64,000 nt of DNA from positions 4,183,258 to 4,247,257 of the forward strand of contig NZ_OY782578.1 of assembly GCF_963677945.1 (NCBI RefSeq). Direction: 5' to 3'. The position numbers and the translations under genes are program-made. Below, in pieces: positions 44,457-55,600 of this stretch (position 1 is its first letter; the number at the start of each line of letters is the position of its first letter). Below the pieces are notes generated by a model. It worked only from the letters and a program-made list of their open reading frames with translations. It ran no database searches and was not told the DNA's origin. Source of the DNA: an uncultured Bacteroides sp. (lineage in GTDB: Bacteria; Bacteroidota; Bacteroidia; Bacteroidales; Bacteroidaceae).

Positions 44457-45827
44457 TCAATAAACATCCAGCGATACTCTCTTCAAGCTCTCTTTCGGTT
44501 CTTTTGGAACCGAAATGTTATTGATCGACGAATTTTCAAAAGTAACATTGCGTGTATTATACAGATAGTACCCATTTTTAGCCTGCTTAACATGGAAGTT
44601 ACTCACCAAAATATCGTGAATTTCTGTATCTTTTAAGCCATCTATATAAACAGCATAATTATCTGCAACGTTTGCCTCTACATCCTTAATTTCAAAATGT
44701 TCATAAGTCGAAGGAAAGTTTCCTCCTCTGAATCCAAAGTAGTTAGTTTCAAATCGCAGAATGGCGCCCTTTACCCGTTCCACGGCTATATGGTCTACAA
44801 ACACATTGCGTATATAGCCGCCACGGTCCTTGTTCGACTTAAAATAGATGGCATTTTTAACCGTTCCTATCTTAATTCCACTCATGTACACATTCTCCAC
44901 ACCACCTGACATTTCACTTCCTATACAAAGGCCGTTACATTCCGAGTTGAAAATGCAGTTACGTATCACAATGTTTTTCGACGGACGTCCTATTTCTCTT
45001 CCATCCTTGTCACGGCCAGCCTTTATGGCTACAGCATCATCGCCAGTCCTGAAAGTACAGTTTTCAATCAGCACGTTGGATGTCGATTCGGGGTCGCAAC
45101 CATCATTGTTGGGATAATGACTGTCAATAGTCACACCTCTTACAATCACATTATCACAATACACCGGATGAATGGTCCAGAAAGGGGAATTCTTAACGGT
45201 AACGCCATCAATCAGAATCCTGGAACATCCCAGAAACTGAATGCAGGAAGGACGCAGCAAAGTTCCTTCACCAAATATCCGTTGCTGCACAGGAACAAGT
45301 TTACTCCCCATCTCTCTCAACCGGTCGCGATCCTTCATCTCCTTCTCACCCCAGGCAGCAAACTCCACTCCACCTTGTGTGTCGATGACTCCTTTTCCTG
45401 TAATGGCAATGTTATTGGCATGGCAGGCATAAATCATAGGCGAGTGACCATATAGTTCCGTACCCTCCCAGCGTGTAAGTACCACCGGCAGATAGTCGGA
45501 TGCCTTTCCGCTGAACAGCAGGCAAGCGCCCTCTTCCAGATGCAGGTCAACATCCGATTTCAGCACAATAGAACCATTAATTTTATAAGTACCTTTCCCT
45601 ACCAGCAACCGTCCACCTCCGGTCAGCGAAAAAGAGTCAATAGCCTGTTGCAGCTGCCTGCGCACATTACTATCTTCACGACAGACAAATTTCATGCTTC
45701 GTTCCGGAAAAGATGTTTTCGCTATATTCTCAATGATACGTTCCGGCTCTGTCAGTTGCTTCGGAGCTTTTGTACAAGCTGTCAGGCACACAACCAGCAG
45801 CAAGAAAGCATAATCTGATATTTTCAT
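44457..45827 (-). CDS. GH28 polygalacturonase-like lipoprotein
   Basis: The 456-residue protein has a lipoprotein signal (LTAC, Cys18) and a right-handed parallel beta-helix. GH28 active-site motifs are NNDGCD and GDDAVAIKAG, holding the three catalytic aspartates, then NGLCIGSE and IYFKSNKDRGG. I chose ATG 45827; the frame is open for another 42 codons upstream, without signal peptide. It cleaves galacturonan or rhamnogalacturonan linkages. It is the last gene in the SusC-SusD-GH43-GH28 operon, 31 bp after GH43, and points to a pectic substrate. Confidence 0.9.
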   Translation of the reverse strand: MKISDYAFLLLVVCLTACTKAPKQLTEPERIIENIAKTSFPERSMKFVCREDSNVRRQLQQAIDSFSLTGGGRLLVGKGTYKINGSIVLKSDVDLHLEEGACLLFSGKASDYLPVVLTRWEGTELYGHSPMIYACHANNIAITGKGVIDTQGGVEFAAWGEKEMKDRDRLREMGSKLVPVQQRIFGEGTLLRPSCIQFLGCSRILIDGVTVKNSPFWTIHPVYCDNVIVRGVTIDSHYPNNDGCDPESTSNVLIENCTFRTGDDAVAIKAGRDKDGREIGRPSKNIVIRNCIFNSECNGLCIGSEMSGGVENVYMSGIKIGTVKNAIYFKSNKDRGGYIRNVFVDHIAVERVKGAILRFETNYFGFRGGNFPSTYEHFEIKDVEANVADNYAVYIDGLKDTEIHDILVSNFHVKQAKNGYYLYNTRNVTFENSSINNISVPKEPKESLKRVSLDVY

Positions 45828-45858
45828 AAATTTTCTAAAGTAGTTTATCAATCTATTA

Positions 45859-47421
45859 TTATTTGTTGCACACCGCACCGTCATGCCTATAAGTGAACCG
45901 GCTAAAAGAAACCTTTCCTTTGTCAGCCTTAGTATTATAGCAATACAGACCAACGCGTACCCCTTTCCAGTATCCGAATTTCATGCTGAAAGAGTTTCCA
46001 CATAAATGGAATTGCTTATTATCCAGACTATAGGCAAACTGATAGGCATTATCAATTGCATTAAGTTGCAAGCGTAAATAAACTTTTTTACCTGCTGATA
46101 ACTTCATAATACGGATAAGCTGATTATTGCGATCCATATAAATCCACTTCTCACCATCAATCATAGAAATGCCCAGTAACACATTCTCTTTTCCTATACA
46201 GGCCAGTCCGCAGTATTGTCCCTCTTCCATATCACTGTAATTGAGCTCCGTCATAACCATCCCCATATATCCCATACTCTTTTGAGTAAGCGTGTTTCTG
46301 GCAAGTTTAAAGTTCTCAGCTTTCAGTGCTTTCAGCGTAAGTGCACCTTTCTTATCTGTGAGTGACCATGCATCATCAACGGGATTGTGGTTAAACTGCC
46401 ACTGAAGAGATAAAACCGATGAAGAGAAATCATCACTCGTCCGTGGAACCGTTACAGCACTCTTTTTCCCCACATTCGGTTTTTTCCAGGTCTTAACCGG
46501 TTCACCAACTCCATTTCCATCAATATCTACCCCCATAACCGGCCAGTTATCTTGCCAGTGCATTGGTTGCAGATGCACCACTCTTCCTATTGGATTGCAA
46601 TGCTGAAAATGGAAAAAGAACCATTCGCCCTGCGGAGTGTCTACCATAGCACCCTGATGCGGACCATTAACCGTCGTTGTACCTTGTTCCAGCACCACCT
46701 TCTTTTCATACGGACCATAGATATTCTTTGAGCGAAGCACAGTCTGCCATCCCTTCTCCACACCCCCTTCAGGGATGCTGATATAGTAATATCCGTTCAG
46801 TTTGTGAATCTTTGTACCTTCGGCTACCGGACCGGTATAAACCACCTTCCCTTCGTCGAGTAAACGCGTACCGTCCACACTCATCTTATGGATAATAATT
46901 GGACCCGCACCATGAATGCTGCGCCCCAGATACGCCTGTCCGTCTTCATCCCAGAAAGGACACGGATCTTCCCATTTTTCAATATGCATCACATTAACAA
47001 GCGGGTTCCACGGGCCGGCTGCTTCTTTGGCCTTTGTCATAAACAACCCCTCCTTCGGCGTACAGAAGAATATCCAGAAATATCCGTCGTGATACCTGAT
47101 AGAAGGAGCCCATGAACCTCCGGCATACTGGGTATTATTGTCCCATCCCGGAAAATCAAAACGTTTATAGACCTGAGAAACAAGCTTCCAGTTAACCATG
47201 TCTTCTGATTCCAGCACCTGCATGCCTATAAAATGAAAGTCAGATGCCACCATATAGTACTTCTCCCCTACCCGGATCACATCCGGATCGGAATAGTCAG
47301 CATTCAAAATCGGGTTGGCATATGTTCCGTTGCCCAGATCGCCCCATTGGTTGGGACAATCCTGGGCAAACAAAACAATTACCTTAGTAATAACACATAT
47401 AATTAATAAAAATCTTCTCAT
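45859..47421 (-). CDS. GH43 beta-xylosidase/arabinofuranosidase-like enzyme
   Basis: The 520-residue protein has a signal peptide (about 1-20) and a five-bladed propeller (about 30-320). The family triad is visible: Asp45 in DYSDPDV (base), Asp in WEDPCPFW, and Glu in VAEGTKIHK (acid). Residues about 345-515 are a beta-sandwich of the kind found at the C-terminus of GH43 xylosidases. It removes xylose or arabinose from side chains. It lies 3 bp after SusD in the operon. Confidence 0.92.
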   Translation of the reverse strand: MRRFLLIICVITKVIVLFAQDCPNQWGDLGNGTYANPILNADYSDPDVIRVGEKYYMVASDFHFIGMQVLESEDMVNWKLVSQVYKRFDFPGWDNNTQYAGGSWAPSIRYHDGYFWIFFCTPKEGLFMTKAKEAAGPWNPLVNVMHIEKWEDPCPFWDEDGQAYLGRSIHGAGPIIIHKMSVDGTRLLDEGKVVYTGPVAEGTKIHKLNGYYYISIPEGGVEKGWQTVLRSKNIYGPYEKKVVLEQGTTTVNGPHQGAMVDTPQGEWFFFHFQHCNPIGRVVHLQPMHWQDNWPVMGVDIDGNGVGEPVKTWKKPNVGKKSAVTVPRTSDDFSSSVLSLQWQFNHNPVDDAWSLTDKKGALTLKALKAENFKLARNTLTQKSMGYMGMVMTELNYSDMEEGQYCGLACIGKENVLLGISMIDGEKWIYMDRNNQLIRIMKLSAGKKVYLRLQLNAIDNAYQFAYSLDNKQFHLCGNSFSMKFGYWKGVRVGLYCYNTKADKGKVSFSRFTYRHDGAVCNK

Positions 47422-47424
47422 TAA

Positions 47425-49146
47425 TTAGTATCCGGGATTTTGTTCTACATCGGCCTGGTTCAAGTCAATAGCAGCCTGAGGTATCGGACGAAGTGTTTTG
47501 TACTTACCGTCAGGACCCTTCATATTGGTTTCCTGAATACCATCTTCATTATACTGTGTTGCATACTGAACCAGTTTATGTGTACGTTTCAGGTCGGTCC
47601 ATCGCACATATTCACCAGCCAGTTCACGAGCACGTTCATCCAGAATAAAGTCGATGTTTACCTGTGCCTTATCAACAGTCATCTGAGTAGTATATCCTGC
47701 ACGGATTGTTCCCGGACGTTGACGAAGTTTGTTAATCATCTGAGCAGCCTTTTCTGTATCTCCCATTTGCAGATAAGCCTCTGCAGCAATCAGATAAGCT
47801 TCACCTAAACGAGCCACCACCACATCGTGCATACTACATGCCGTACTGCGGTTAGCAATTGAAGCATCGGTATAGTCGTCAAACTTCTTGATACAAGCAT
47901 TACCATAGTCCTGTGAACGACGGTCTTTGTACGTAGCAGGTTTTCCGTTCGAAGGAGCAATACCGCCATCAGCAATTGTTTTACTAATCAGGGTATTCTT
48001 CTTGATGCCATACGGATCATCAGCCTTCCATGCTGCAATATCAGCATCTGTAGCCCATGCCGGAGCATAGTAATAAATAATAGGCGAGGTTGTAGGCGCC
48101 GAATAGAAATCAAAATAAGTCTGGTGGAACTCAAGCATGAAAGTCTGTTCCAAGCGGGCATCACCACGAGTATACATTTGCTGTAAGCGCAAAGATGGTG
48201 CAAAGTTTCCATCAATCGATTTATTTCTTGGTTTTTCAGATCCACCTAAATAAGAGCCGAACTGAGACTGCTGGTAAGAACCGTTTGATGAAGGATTGGA
48301 AACAGATGCAGCACTAAACTGAATACTCCAGAATATTTCACTATTCTCTTCATTCGCTATATTGAATGCATTTTCAATGGAAAGAGAGGGTATTTCGCTG
48401 TTTATTGCCTGCAAAGCATATTTGGCAGCATTCTCAAAATCGGTGCTCTGAGCAATTTTCTCTTCCTGAGCTTCATATCCGTTACCATCCAGCCATCCGC
48501 GGGTAAGGTAAGCTTTCGATAGATAGAAAGCGGCAGCACGTTTGTTGCCACGTCCCACACCCGACTTAGAGCGGTCAAGTAAATGAGAATCTGAAGAGAT
48601 CAGATAGGTAAATTCGTCTATAATGAATTTATACATGTCAGAAAGGCTTGCACGAGCGTGACTCATTTCAGCATAATCAAACATTTGTGTGTTCAAAGCA
48701 ACCGGTCCGTACTGCTGAACAAGTTGAAAATAGTACCATGCACGTAAAAACCGCGCTTCATCTATATATTGCAAACGCACACCCGAATCGGCAGTTGTTT
48801 CCCCATAAGCAATCACACTATTGGCCAACTGAATACCTTTATAGCAATTCACATAGAAATTTTTAATATTTCCATCATCAGCTGTAAAGGTGTACTGACT
48901 CAAAACTACTCCCTGTGATTTTCCATCAGCATATAAATCGGTACCGGCCACAAACAATAGCGGCGATGTGTTGTACAAACTGCGCAAAGTAGAATACGCA
49001 CTGTTGGTTAAGTTGGCAAAACCGGTTGTAGTAGCATAGAACTGAGCTGATGCTACATTCGATCTGTTATCCTGATCAAGAAAATCAGAACAACCGGTAA
49101 GAGTTGACAAGGCTAGTAAGCCTACGATAAAATATTTCTTTTTCAT
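47425..49146 (-). CDS. SusD/RagB-family outer-membrane glycan-binding lipoprotein
   Basis: The 573-residue protein has a lipoprotein signal (LTGC, Cys19) and the SusD start pattern CSDFLDQDNRS. Further family signs are FYVNCYKGIQLANSV, EARFLRAWYYFQLVQQYGPV, VVARLGEAYLIAAEAYLQMG and the closing VEQNPGY. It forms the lid over the SusC channel and captures oligosaccharides. It starts 12 bp after SusC. The SusC partner in this genome is broken, so this protein may be an orphan lid. Confidence 0.95.
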   Translation of the reverse strand: MKKKYFIVGLLALSTLTGCSDFLDQDNRSNVASAQFYATTTGFANLTNSAYSTLRSLYNTSPLLFVAGTDLYADGKSQGVVLSQYTFTADDGNIKNFYVNCYKGIQLANSVIAYGETTADSGVRLQYIDEARFLRAWYYFQLVQQYGPVALNTQMFDYAEMSHARASLSDMYKFIIDEFTYLISSDSHLLDRSKSGVGRGNKRAAAFYLSKAYLTRGWLDGNGYEAQEEKIAQSTDFENAAKYALQAINSEIPSLSIENAFNIANEENSEIFWSIQFSAASVSNPSSNGSYQQSQFGSYLGGSEKPRNKSIDGNFAPSLRLQQMYTRGDARLEQTFMLEFHQTYFDFYSAPTTSPIIYYYAPAWATDADIAAWKADDPYGIKKNTLISKTIADGGIAPSNGKPATYKDRRSQDYGNACIKKFDDYTDASIANRSTACSMHDVVVARLGEAYLIAAEAYLQMGDTEKAAQMINKLRQRPGTIRAGYTTQMTVDKAQVNIDFILDERARELAGEYVRWTDLKRTHKLVQYATQYNEDGIQETNMKGPDGKYKTLRPIPQAAIDLNQADVEQNPGY

Positions 49147-49158
49147 AATCGTTACTTT

Positions 49159-52100
49159 TTAGAATTTTAGATTTACACCAAACTGATAAGTTCTTGAGCT
49201 TACCCCATTAGTACCGTCACCAACATTTGCAGATGCCCATTCGGGATCAAATCCTTCATAATCGGTAAATATAAACGGATTCAATATATTTGCGTAAATT
49301 CTCAAATTAGATACATGCAACTTTGATATCCACTTTTTTGGGAAAGTATACCCAACTGTAATATTCTTAACCTTCACAAAAGAGTTATCAACTAAGTTTT
49401 GTGAACCACCCGACCAGTATGCACCGCCTCCTTTACCGTTTGTACCATTGGTTGGGAAAGGATATTTTCCGTAGTGAGTTTTTTCCTGATAAGCAATCTT
49501 ACCATCTTCTCCCAATATCGGAGCACCTTCAGGAATGTAAAAATCCATATTCATACGCATCATACCACGCTGTCCGTAATCAAGGAATTCATTCATGAAT
49601 GAAGAGTACACTCTACCACCCTGACTAGCATAGATATTAACGGAAAAATCCAGATTCTTATAAGAAAGATTAGAAACAAAGCTACCTGTCCATGTTGGTG
49701 CACAGTGTCCTAAAATCATCTTATCATCAGCGTTTATAGTACCATTCTTGTCTTTATCATAAATCTTCATTTCACCTTCAAAGAATTTAGTCTTCATGTT
49801 GGCATCTTTCGCGTAAGCCTGTGCCTCTTCACGGGTGCATATTCCGGTATACTTGTATCCGTAAACAACATCAATAGGGTGATTAATAAACCAGCTGTTA
49901 CCTACAAGGTCTTCTTTCGCATCATTCAGCTCTTTAATCTTGTTAATATTTCGTGCAAAGGAGAAGTTAGTTTCCCATCTCCAGTCCTTAGTCTGTACAT
50001 TAAGCGTGTTCAGCTGCACTTCAATACCTTTATTATTAACCTTACCCACATTGTTAACAATAGAACCGGTATTTGAACCCAATTCATAAGGAGTATCCAT
50101 CTTCATCAGCAAGTCTTTGGAATCTTTGTTGTAAATATCCACCGAACCGTTAATTCTGTTCTTGAACAATCCAAAATCAAATCCGAAGTTATACTCAGTT
50201 GTCTTTTCCTAGGTCAGGTTACTATTAGTCATTGTATAGCCATATCCGTTAGCAATGTTCGAACCAAAGTTATAGTAGTATTTCACGTTTGCCAACGCTT
50301 GTGTATCATACGGTCCTACCCCGGCATTATTTCCGGTAATACCAAAACTGGCACGAAGTTTCAGGTTGCTCAACCATTTATTGGCAGGCTCCATGAACTT
50401 TTCATCAGAGATACGCCATGCCAGAGCAGCCGAAGGGAACATACCCCAACGATTATTTTTCTGGAATTTAGAACTACCGTCCCAACGTGAAGATACAGTT
50501 ACCATATATCTTCCTTTGTAAGCATAGTTAATACGGCCTACATACGAAAGCATCGAAATTTTATTGTAATAGCTCCACTTATCCTGCACAGTACCCGAAC
50601 CCAGGTTATACCAGTCCACATCAAATGGCATATCAACCACATTTATATAATCGCCTTCACTTTTCTGTTCGTAAACACTGAACAAGGCCAATGCATTAAA
50701 GCTGTGGTCGCCAATGCTCTTCATATAGTTCGCTTGAGTATCCCATGTATATGAAAATACATCATTGTTATACTTCTCGGCCATATTGGTTTTTCCCTGA
50801 CGAAGCTGAGTAGATGTTCCATAGAAAGTACCGCGGGTATTCTTTGAATACATAGGCGAGAATGTTGTTTTAAAGATAATGTCTTTCACCGGACTATATT
50901 GCAAATAGAGGTTTGCCATCATGTCATAATAGCGTGTATCGTCTTTTGAATTATCACGGTCAATCACCGGGTTGATGTTTGAAGTCGGACCACCGCCATT
51001 TGGATACACTACAGCATCTTTACCCGGCTGATAAATTGGCTGACCTGCATTCTCGCCTTCCCAGTAATAACAAGGCATGTTAGGAGTCATACGGAATCCT
51101 GACAGCACAGAGTTCTGACTACCATTTTTCTTCATAGAAGTAGCCAGGTTGGTAGAAAAACCGGCCAATACCTTTTCAGATATTTTATGTTCCAATGCTC
51201 CTTTCAGGTTCCAGCGTTCGTAACCATCATATAAAATACCCTTTTCATTCTGGTATCCCAGTCCCACATGGTAAGTAATGTCTTTTGCGTTTCCTGATAT
51301 ATTCAGGAAATGGTTTTGTTGTGAACCGTCACGGGTAACAATATCAAACCAGTTGGTATATTTTTTATTCAGATACATATCCTTAACCACCTGGCTGTCT
51401 CCACCCCAGAAATTAGCAAAGTTAGAAGCACTCATGTCCCACTTTGTCAGTCCGGTAGCATTATCCAGTGCTGAAGTCAGGTAACGTGAGAAACGGAATT
51501 TCATGAACTGGTCACCATCCATAAAATCAGGCATATTGGCTTTTGTCTTCACACCGTAATAACCATCATAGCTCACTGTTGTTCTTGTAACATTGGAATC
51601 TCCTCTTTTAGTAGAAATCATTACCACACCGTTAGTAGCGCGCGAACCATAGATAGCTGTCGAAGAAGCATCCTTCAATATGTCTACCTTTTCAATATCC
51701 ATCGGGTTCAGGAAGTTCATATTATCACAAACCACACCGTCAATAACATACAGCGGTTCGCCACCGTTCAGCGAGCTCTTACCACGAATCTGCACGCTAA
51801 ATCCATCACCGGCACGGCTCGAACTTTGTGAGATGTTCACACCGGCTACCTGTCCCTGCAAACTTTCCATCAGTGAAGTAGCACCTTTAGCCGATATATT
51901 CTCCGCTTTCACACTGCCCACCGAACCGGTCAGGTCGGCTTTCTTCACCACACCGTAACCAACCACAACCACTTCATCCAGCAGTTTATTGTCCGATTCA
52001 AGTGTAATTGATAATTTTTGCTGATTACCAACCTTTATTTCCTGTTTTTTGTAACCCACATACGAAACAGTCAGCACAGCATTAGCCGGCACGTTTAATG

Positions 52101-52398
52101 TAAAGTTACCATCCAGATCGGTAATCACACCGTTGGATGTACCTTTCTGTGCAACAGACACACCTATCAGTGCTTCACCATTCTGGTCAACAACATGTCC
52201 GCTGATTGTCTTGTTCTGATTAACCGATTGTTCAATAGAAACTGCTTGTATTTGCGTTGCAGTTTCCGCTTTACCCGAGAGTGGCAAAGCTATTAGCCCA
52301 AGAGAAAGTCCATAGGTAAACCATGCTCTTTTAAGAAAATGGTCTGCAGGTAAAAAGGACTCTTTTTTTAAATCACTTTTTCTTTTCATGCTCTTCAT
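49159..52398 (-). pseudogene. SusC-type TonB-dependent transporter interrupted by an in-frame TAG
   Basis: Read as one gene it is 1079 codons long with one internal stop at codon 730 (TAG, plus-strand 50209-50211). The first part has a signal peptide, a carboxypeptidase-like domain (TISGHVVDQNGEALIG), the TonB-box region and plug (DEVVVVGYG, LQGQVAGVNIS, DASSTAIYGSRATNGVV). After the stop the frame continues without shift through the last barrel strands to the normal C-terminus with final Phe. The context NLT-stop-EKT is NLTWEKT in SusC proteins, so one G-to-A change (TGG to TAG) explains it. The truncated product lacks about 350 barrel residues and should not insert. A sequencing error or suppression is possible. 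Confidence 0.85.
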
Positions 52399-52601
52399 AT
52401 TAGATTTTAATTAACTATCTGATGCCAAATTAAGGCAAAGCAGCCTGAATTTCGGTGTAAAATCTGACAACTTTGATGGAATTTCTAACAAATAGGGTAA
52501 AAAATAGCCTGTTTGCGGCTTTAAAACCGTGATTATTTTGATTGCTGTCCATTTTACGCTACTTTCGTAATATAGATAAGATTATTATTTGTTATGCCTT
52601 T

Positions 52602-55600
52602 ATGAAAAAACTGTCAAACATCAATGCTATCCTTTTTATAATGCTGTCGTGTCTGTTCATGGGCACCCTCACGGCAATTGCAACAAACATCCCCGATAAA
52701 TATTCCGTGACCTACTTTTCGTCCAGGAACGGAGTGGAAGACGGACTTGTGAACAATATTATTCAAGATCACAGAGGTCTGCTATGGTTTGCAACCTGGA
52801 ATGGCCTTTATCGGTTCGACGGTTATGTTTTCAAAAACTACAAATCCAGCATTGAAGATAAAAAAGGACTTACCAATGACAGGCTACTTCGTATTAATGA
52901 AGATAAATATGGATATATATGGGTGCTTTGTTACGATTCAACCGGTTACCGTTTCAACCCCGGAAAAGAAATTTTCGAGCACATAGAACAAGGTACGGGA
53001 AATAAATACAAGTCCATCCGGGTTCTTCCCAACGGCATCGTATGGCTTCTGCAGAAAGATGGAAGTGCCATCCGTGCAACCACCAATCCACAAAGTTTTA
53101 AACTCACGCTAAAAACGTATTCTGTCGGACGGCGAACATTACCCTGCGGAAAAGTTCAATCGGTATATATGGATCCGGAACAACACGAATGGATACTCAC
53201 CGATAACGGGCTCTACAAGCTGCACAACTCCATACTGACCACCATTATCCATGGCAAAAGCAAAAAAAACGGGACGGTTGCCTTTTATTCAGTAGCACGG
53301 CAAAACGGTGAATTACTATTTGGTGCCAATCGGGGTAGAGTATACAAGTATGCGCTGAAAGGAGGAAAACTTAAACTGATGCAGCTAAAAACAACCGCCC
53401 GCATTATTTCTATCCTGAAGCAGCAACAAAAAACAATCTATATTACCGATCGTGACGGCCTCTTTATGTCAGACTCCGGAAACCAACCGCCCCTGCACTT
53501 TGCTTTAAATGGAGTAAAGAATTTAAAGAGCAAAGTTATTGAATCGGCACAAATCACCCGCAACGGACTAGTCTGGCTCACCCACTCCACTTCGGGTGTC
53601 ACCTTGTTTGATGCACACACACGGCAGTTTCGCTTCATTGAAATAACCGACGAGCTTGGTCGCCCACTCAATACAGAAAGTGAATTTCTTACTTTCGAAG
53701 ATAAGAACGGCATTTTGTGGGTACACCCCAAAGGAGGTGGATTTTCCTATTATGATTCCCGAAGCAAAAAACTGGTACCGTTCAACACAACCGATAAAAG
53801 CATCAAATGGAAATCGAACGACCGCTGCTTTGCCGCTTTTGCCGATAAACAAGGAAACCTATGGATGAGCACACAGCTCGACCGGTTGAAACGCATCAGC
53901 TTTTTCCCCGATAAATTTCACATTCTTACTCCCAACACCGACGATATAGAACTGCCCGAAAATGAAATCAGGGCTTTGTATATCGACAACAAGAAGCGCA
54001 TCTGGACAGGTGCACGTGATAATAATGTTTCTATCTACGATTCACAACTAAAACTGATCCAAAGGTTTAAGTCGGGCAGAGTGTACGCCATTACTCAGGA
54101 CAGAGAGAAAAACTTCTGGCTCTCCACCAAAGGGCAAGGGCTGATTAAAGCTACCGAAAATACTCCCGGGAAGTTTCAGTTTAAACAATACACCTACAAG
54201 GCCGGCGAACAGTACAGTCTTAGCAGTAATAACATCTATTATACCTTTCAGGACAGTAAAAAAAGAATCTGGATTGCCACCTATGGCGGCGGATTGAACC
54301 TGATGCAATCAATGCCCGACGGTTCTCCCTGTTTTATCAATTTCAGAAACCGGTTGAAAAAATATCCCATCGACCGTTTTTATAAGGTAAGACACATCAC
54401 TGAGGATAAAAAAGGATGCATCTGGATTTCCACTACTGCCGGAATCATCTATTTCGACGGATCTTTCCGGAAACCAGAAAAGATTACCTTCCATACCATC
54501 TACCGCGAACAGAGCAATGTAAACAGTCTGAGCAACAACGATGTGCAGATGGTGAAATGCATGAACAACGGCAAAATTTTCGCTATTACCTACGGCGGCG
54601 GACTAAATGAGCTTATCCCAACGGGAAGCAACTCCTTTACATGCAAATCGTTCACCCAGAAAAACGGACTCAGCTCGGATATCATCTACTCCATGCAGGA
54701 AGACAAAGGAGGAAACCTATGGCTGGCAACTGGAGGCGGACTGGTGAAGTTTATTGCCACACGTGAGCAGATTCAGTATCCCAGCGAACATATTGCCTTC
54801 AACGTGCACTTCAGTGAAGGTGTAGGAACAACAAATGGAAATCAGATTTTTTTCGGAACCAACAAGGGAGTGCTCCATTTCACCCCGGAAAGAATACACA
54901 AAATAAGCTTTGTTCCCCGTATATTCTTCACCTCCGTATGGGTCAACAATCAGGAACAGAACACAAAGCAGAATAATGACATCATCACAATCAATCACGG
55001 CTACATCTCTCACCTCACATTGCCGCCCAACAACCATTCGCTGAGAATTGGCTTTTCTGCACTCGACATGACCAATACGGAATATATCCAGTACGCCTAC
55101 ATGCTCAAGGGGTTCGACAAGACCTACCGCCTCACGGATAACGGACGGGAAGCAAACTATACCAATCTGCCTCCGGGAAAGTACACTTTCCACATCAAGT
55201 CAACCAACAACGAAGGCGTATGGGTAAATAACGAACGTATTTTATCCATCGAGGTACAACCGGCTTTCAACGAAACCACTTTTGCCCGTCTGCTTTACAT
55301 ATTCCTGTCGCTGGCTTTCATTATTGGCGGGGTTTATATCTATACCGTGTTCTACAAAATGAAGCAGCAGGTAAAGAACGAAGAGTACATAGCAGAACAA
55401 AAACTGAGCTTCTTTACCAATGTTTCGCACGAACTGCGCACACCGCTTACACTTATCACCGCACCGCTGGAGCTTATTCTCACAAACGAAGAGCTGCCGG
55501 GCAGGGTGAAGGATTCACTCACTACCATGAAGAAAAACAGCGATCGCATGCAGCGCCTTGTGGGACAGATACTGGACATCAGCAAATTGCAGGAAAACAA

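Noticed and set aside
49159..50169. Separate 336-residue gene for the SusC C-terminus
   Set aside because: It begins only at a TTG inside the continuous SusC frame and has no signal peptide or plug; it is the distal part of the interrupted gene.
50209..50211. TAG recoding as in some Bacteroides phages
   Set aside because: Only one gene shows an internal TAG and no phage genes or suppressor tRNA are visible in the window; a point mutation is simpler.
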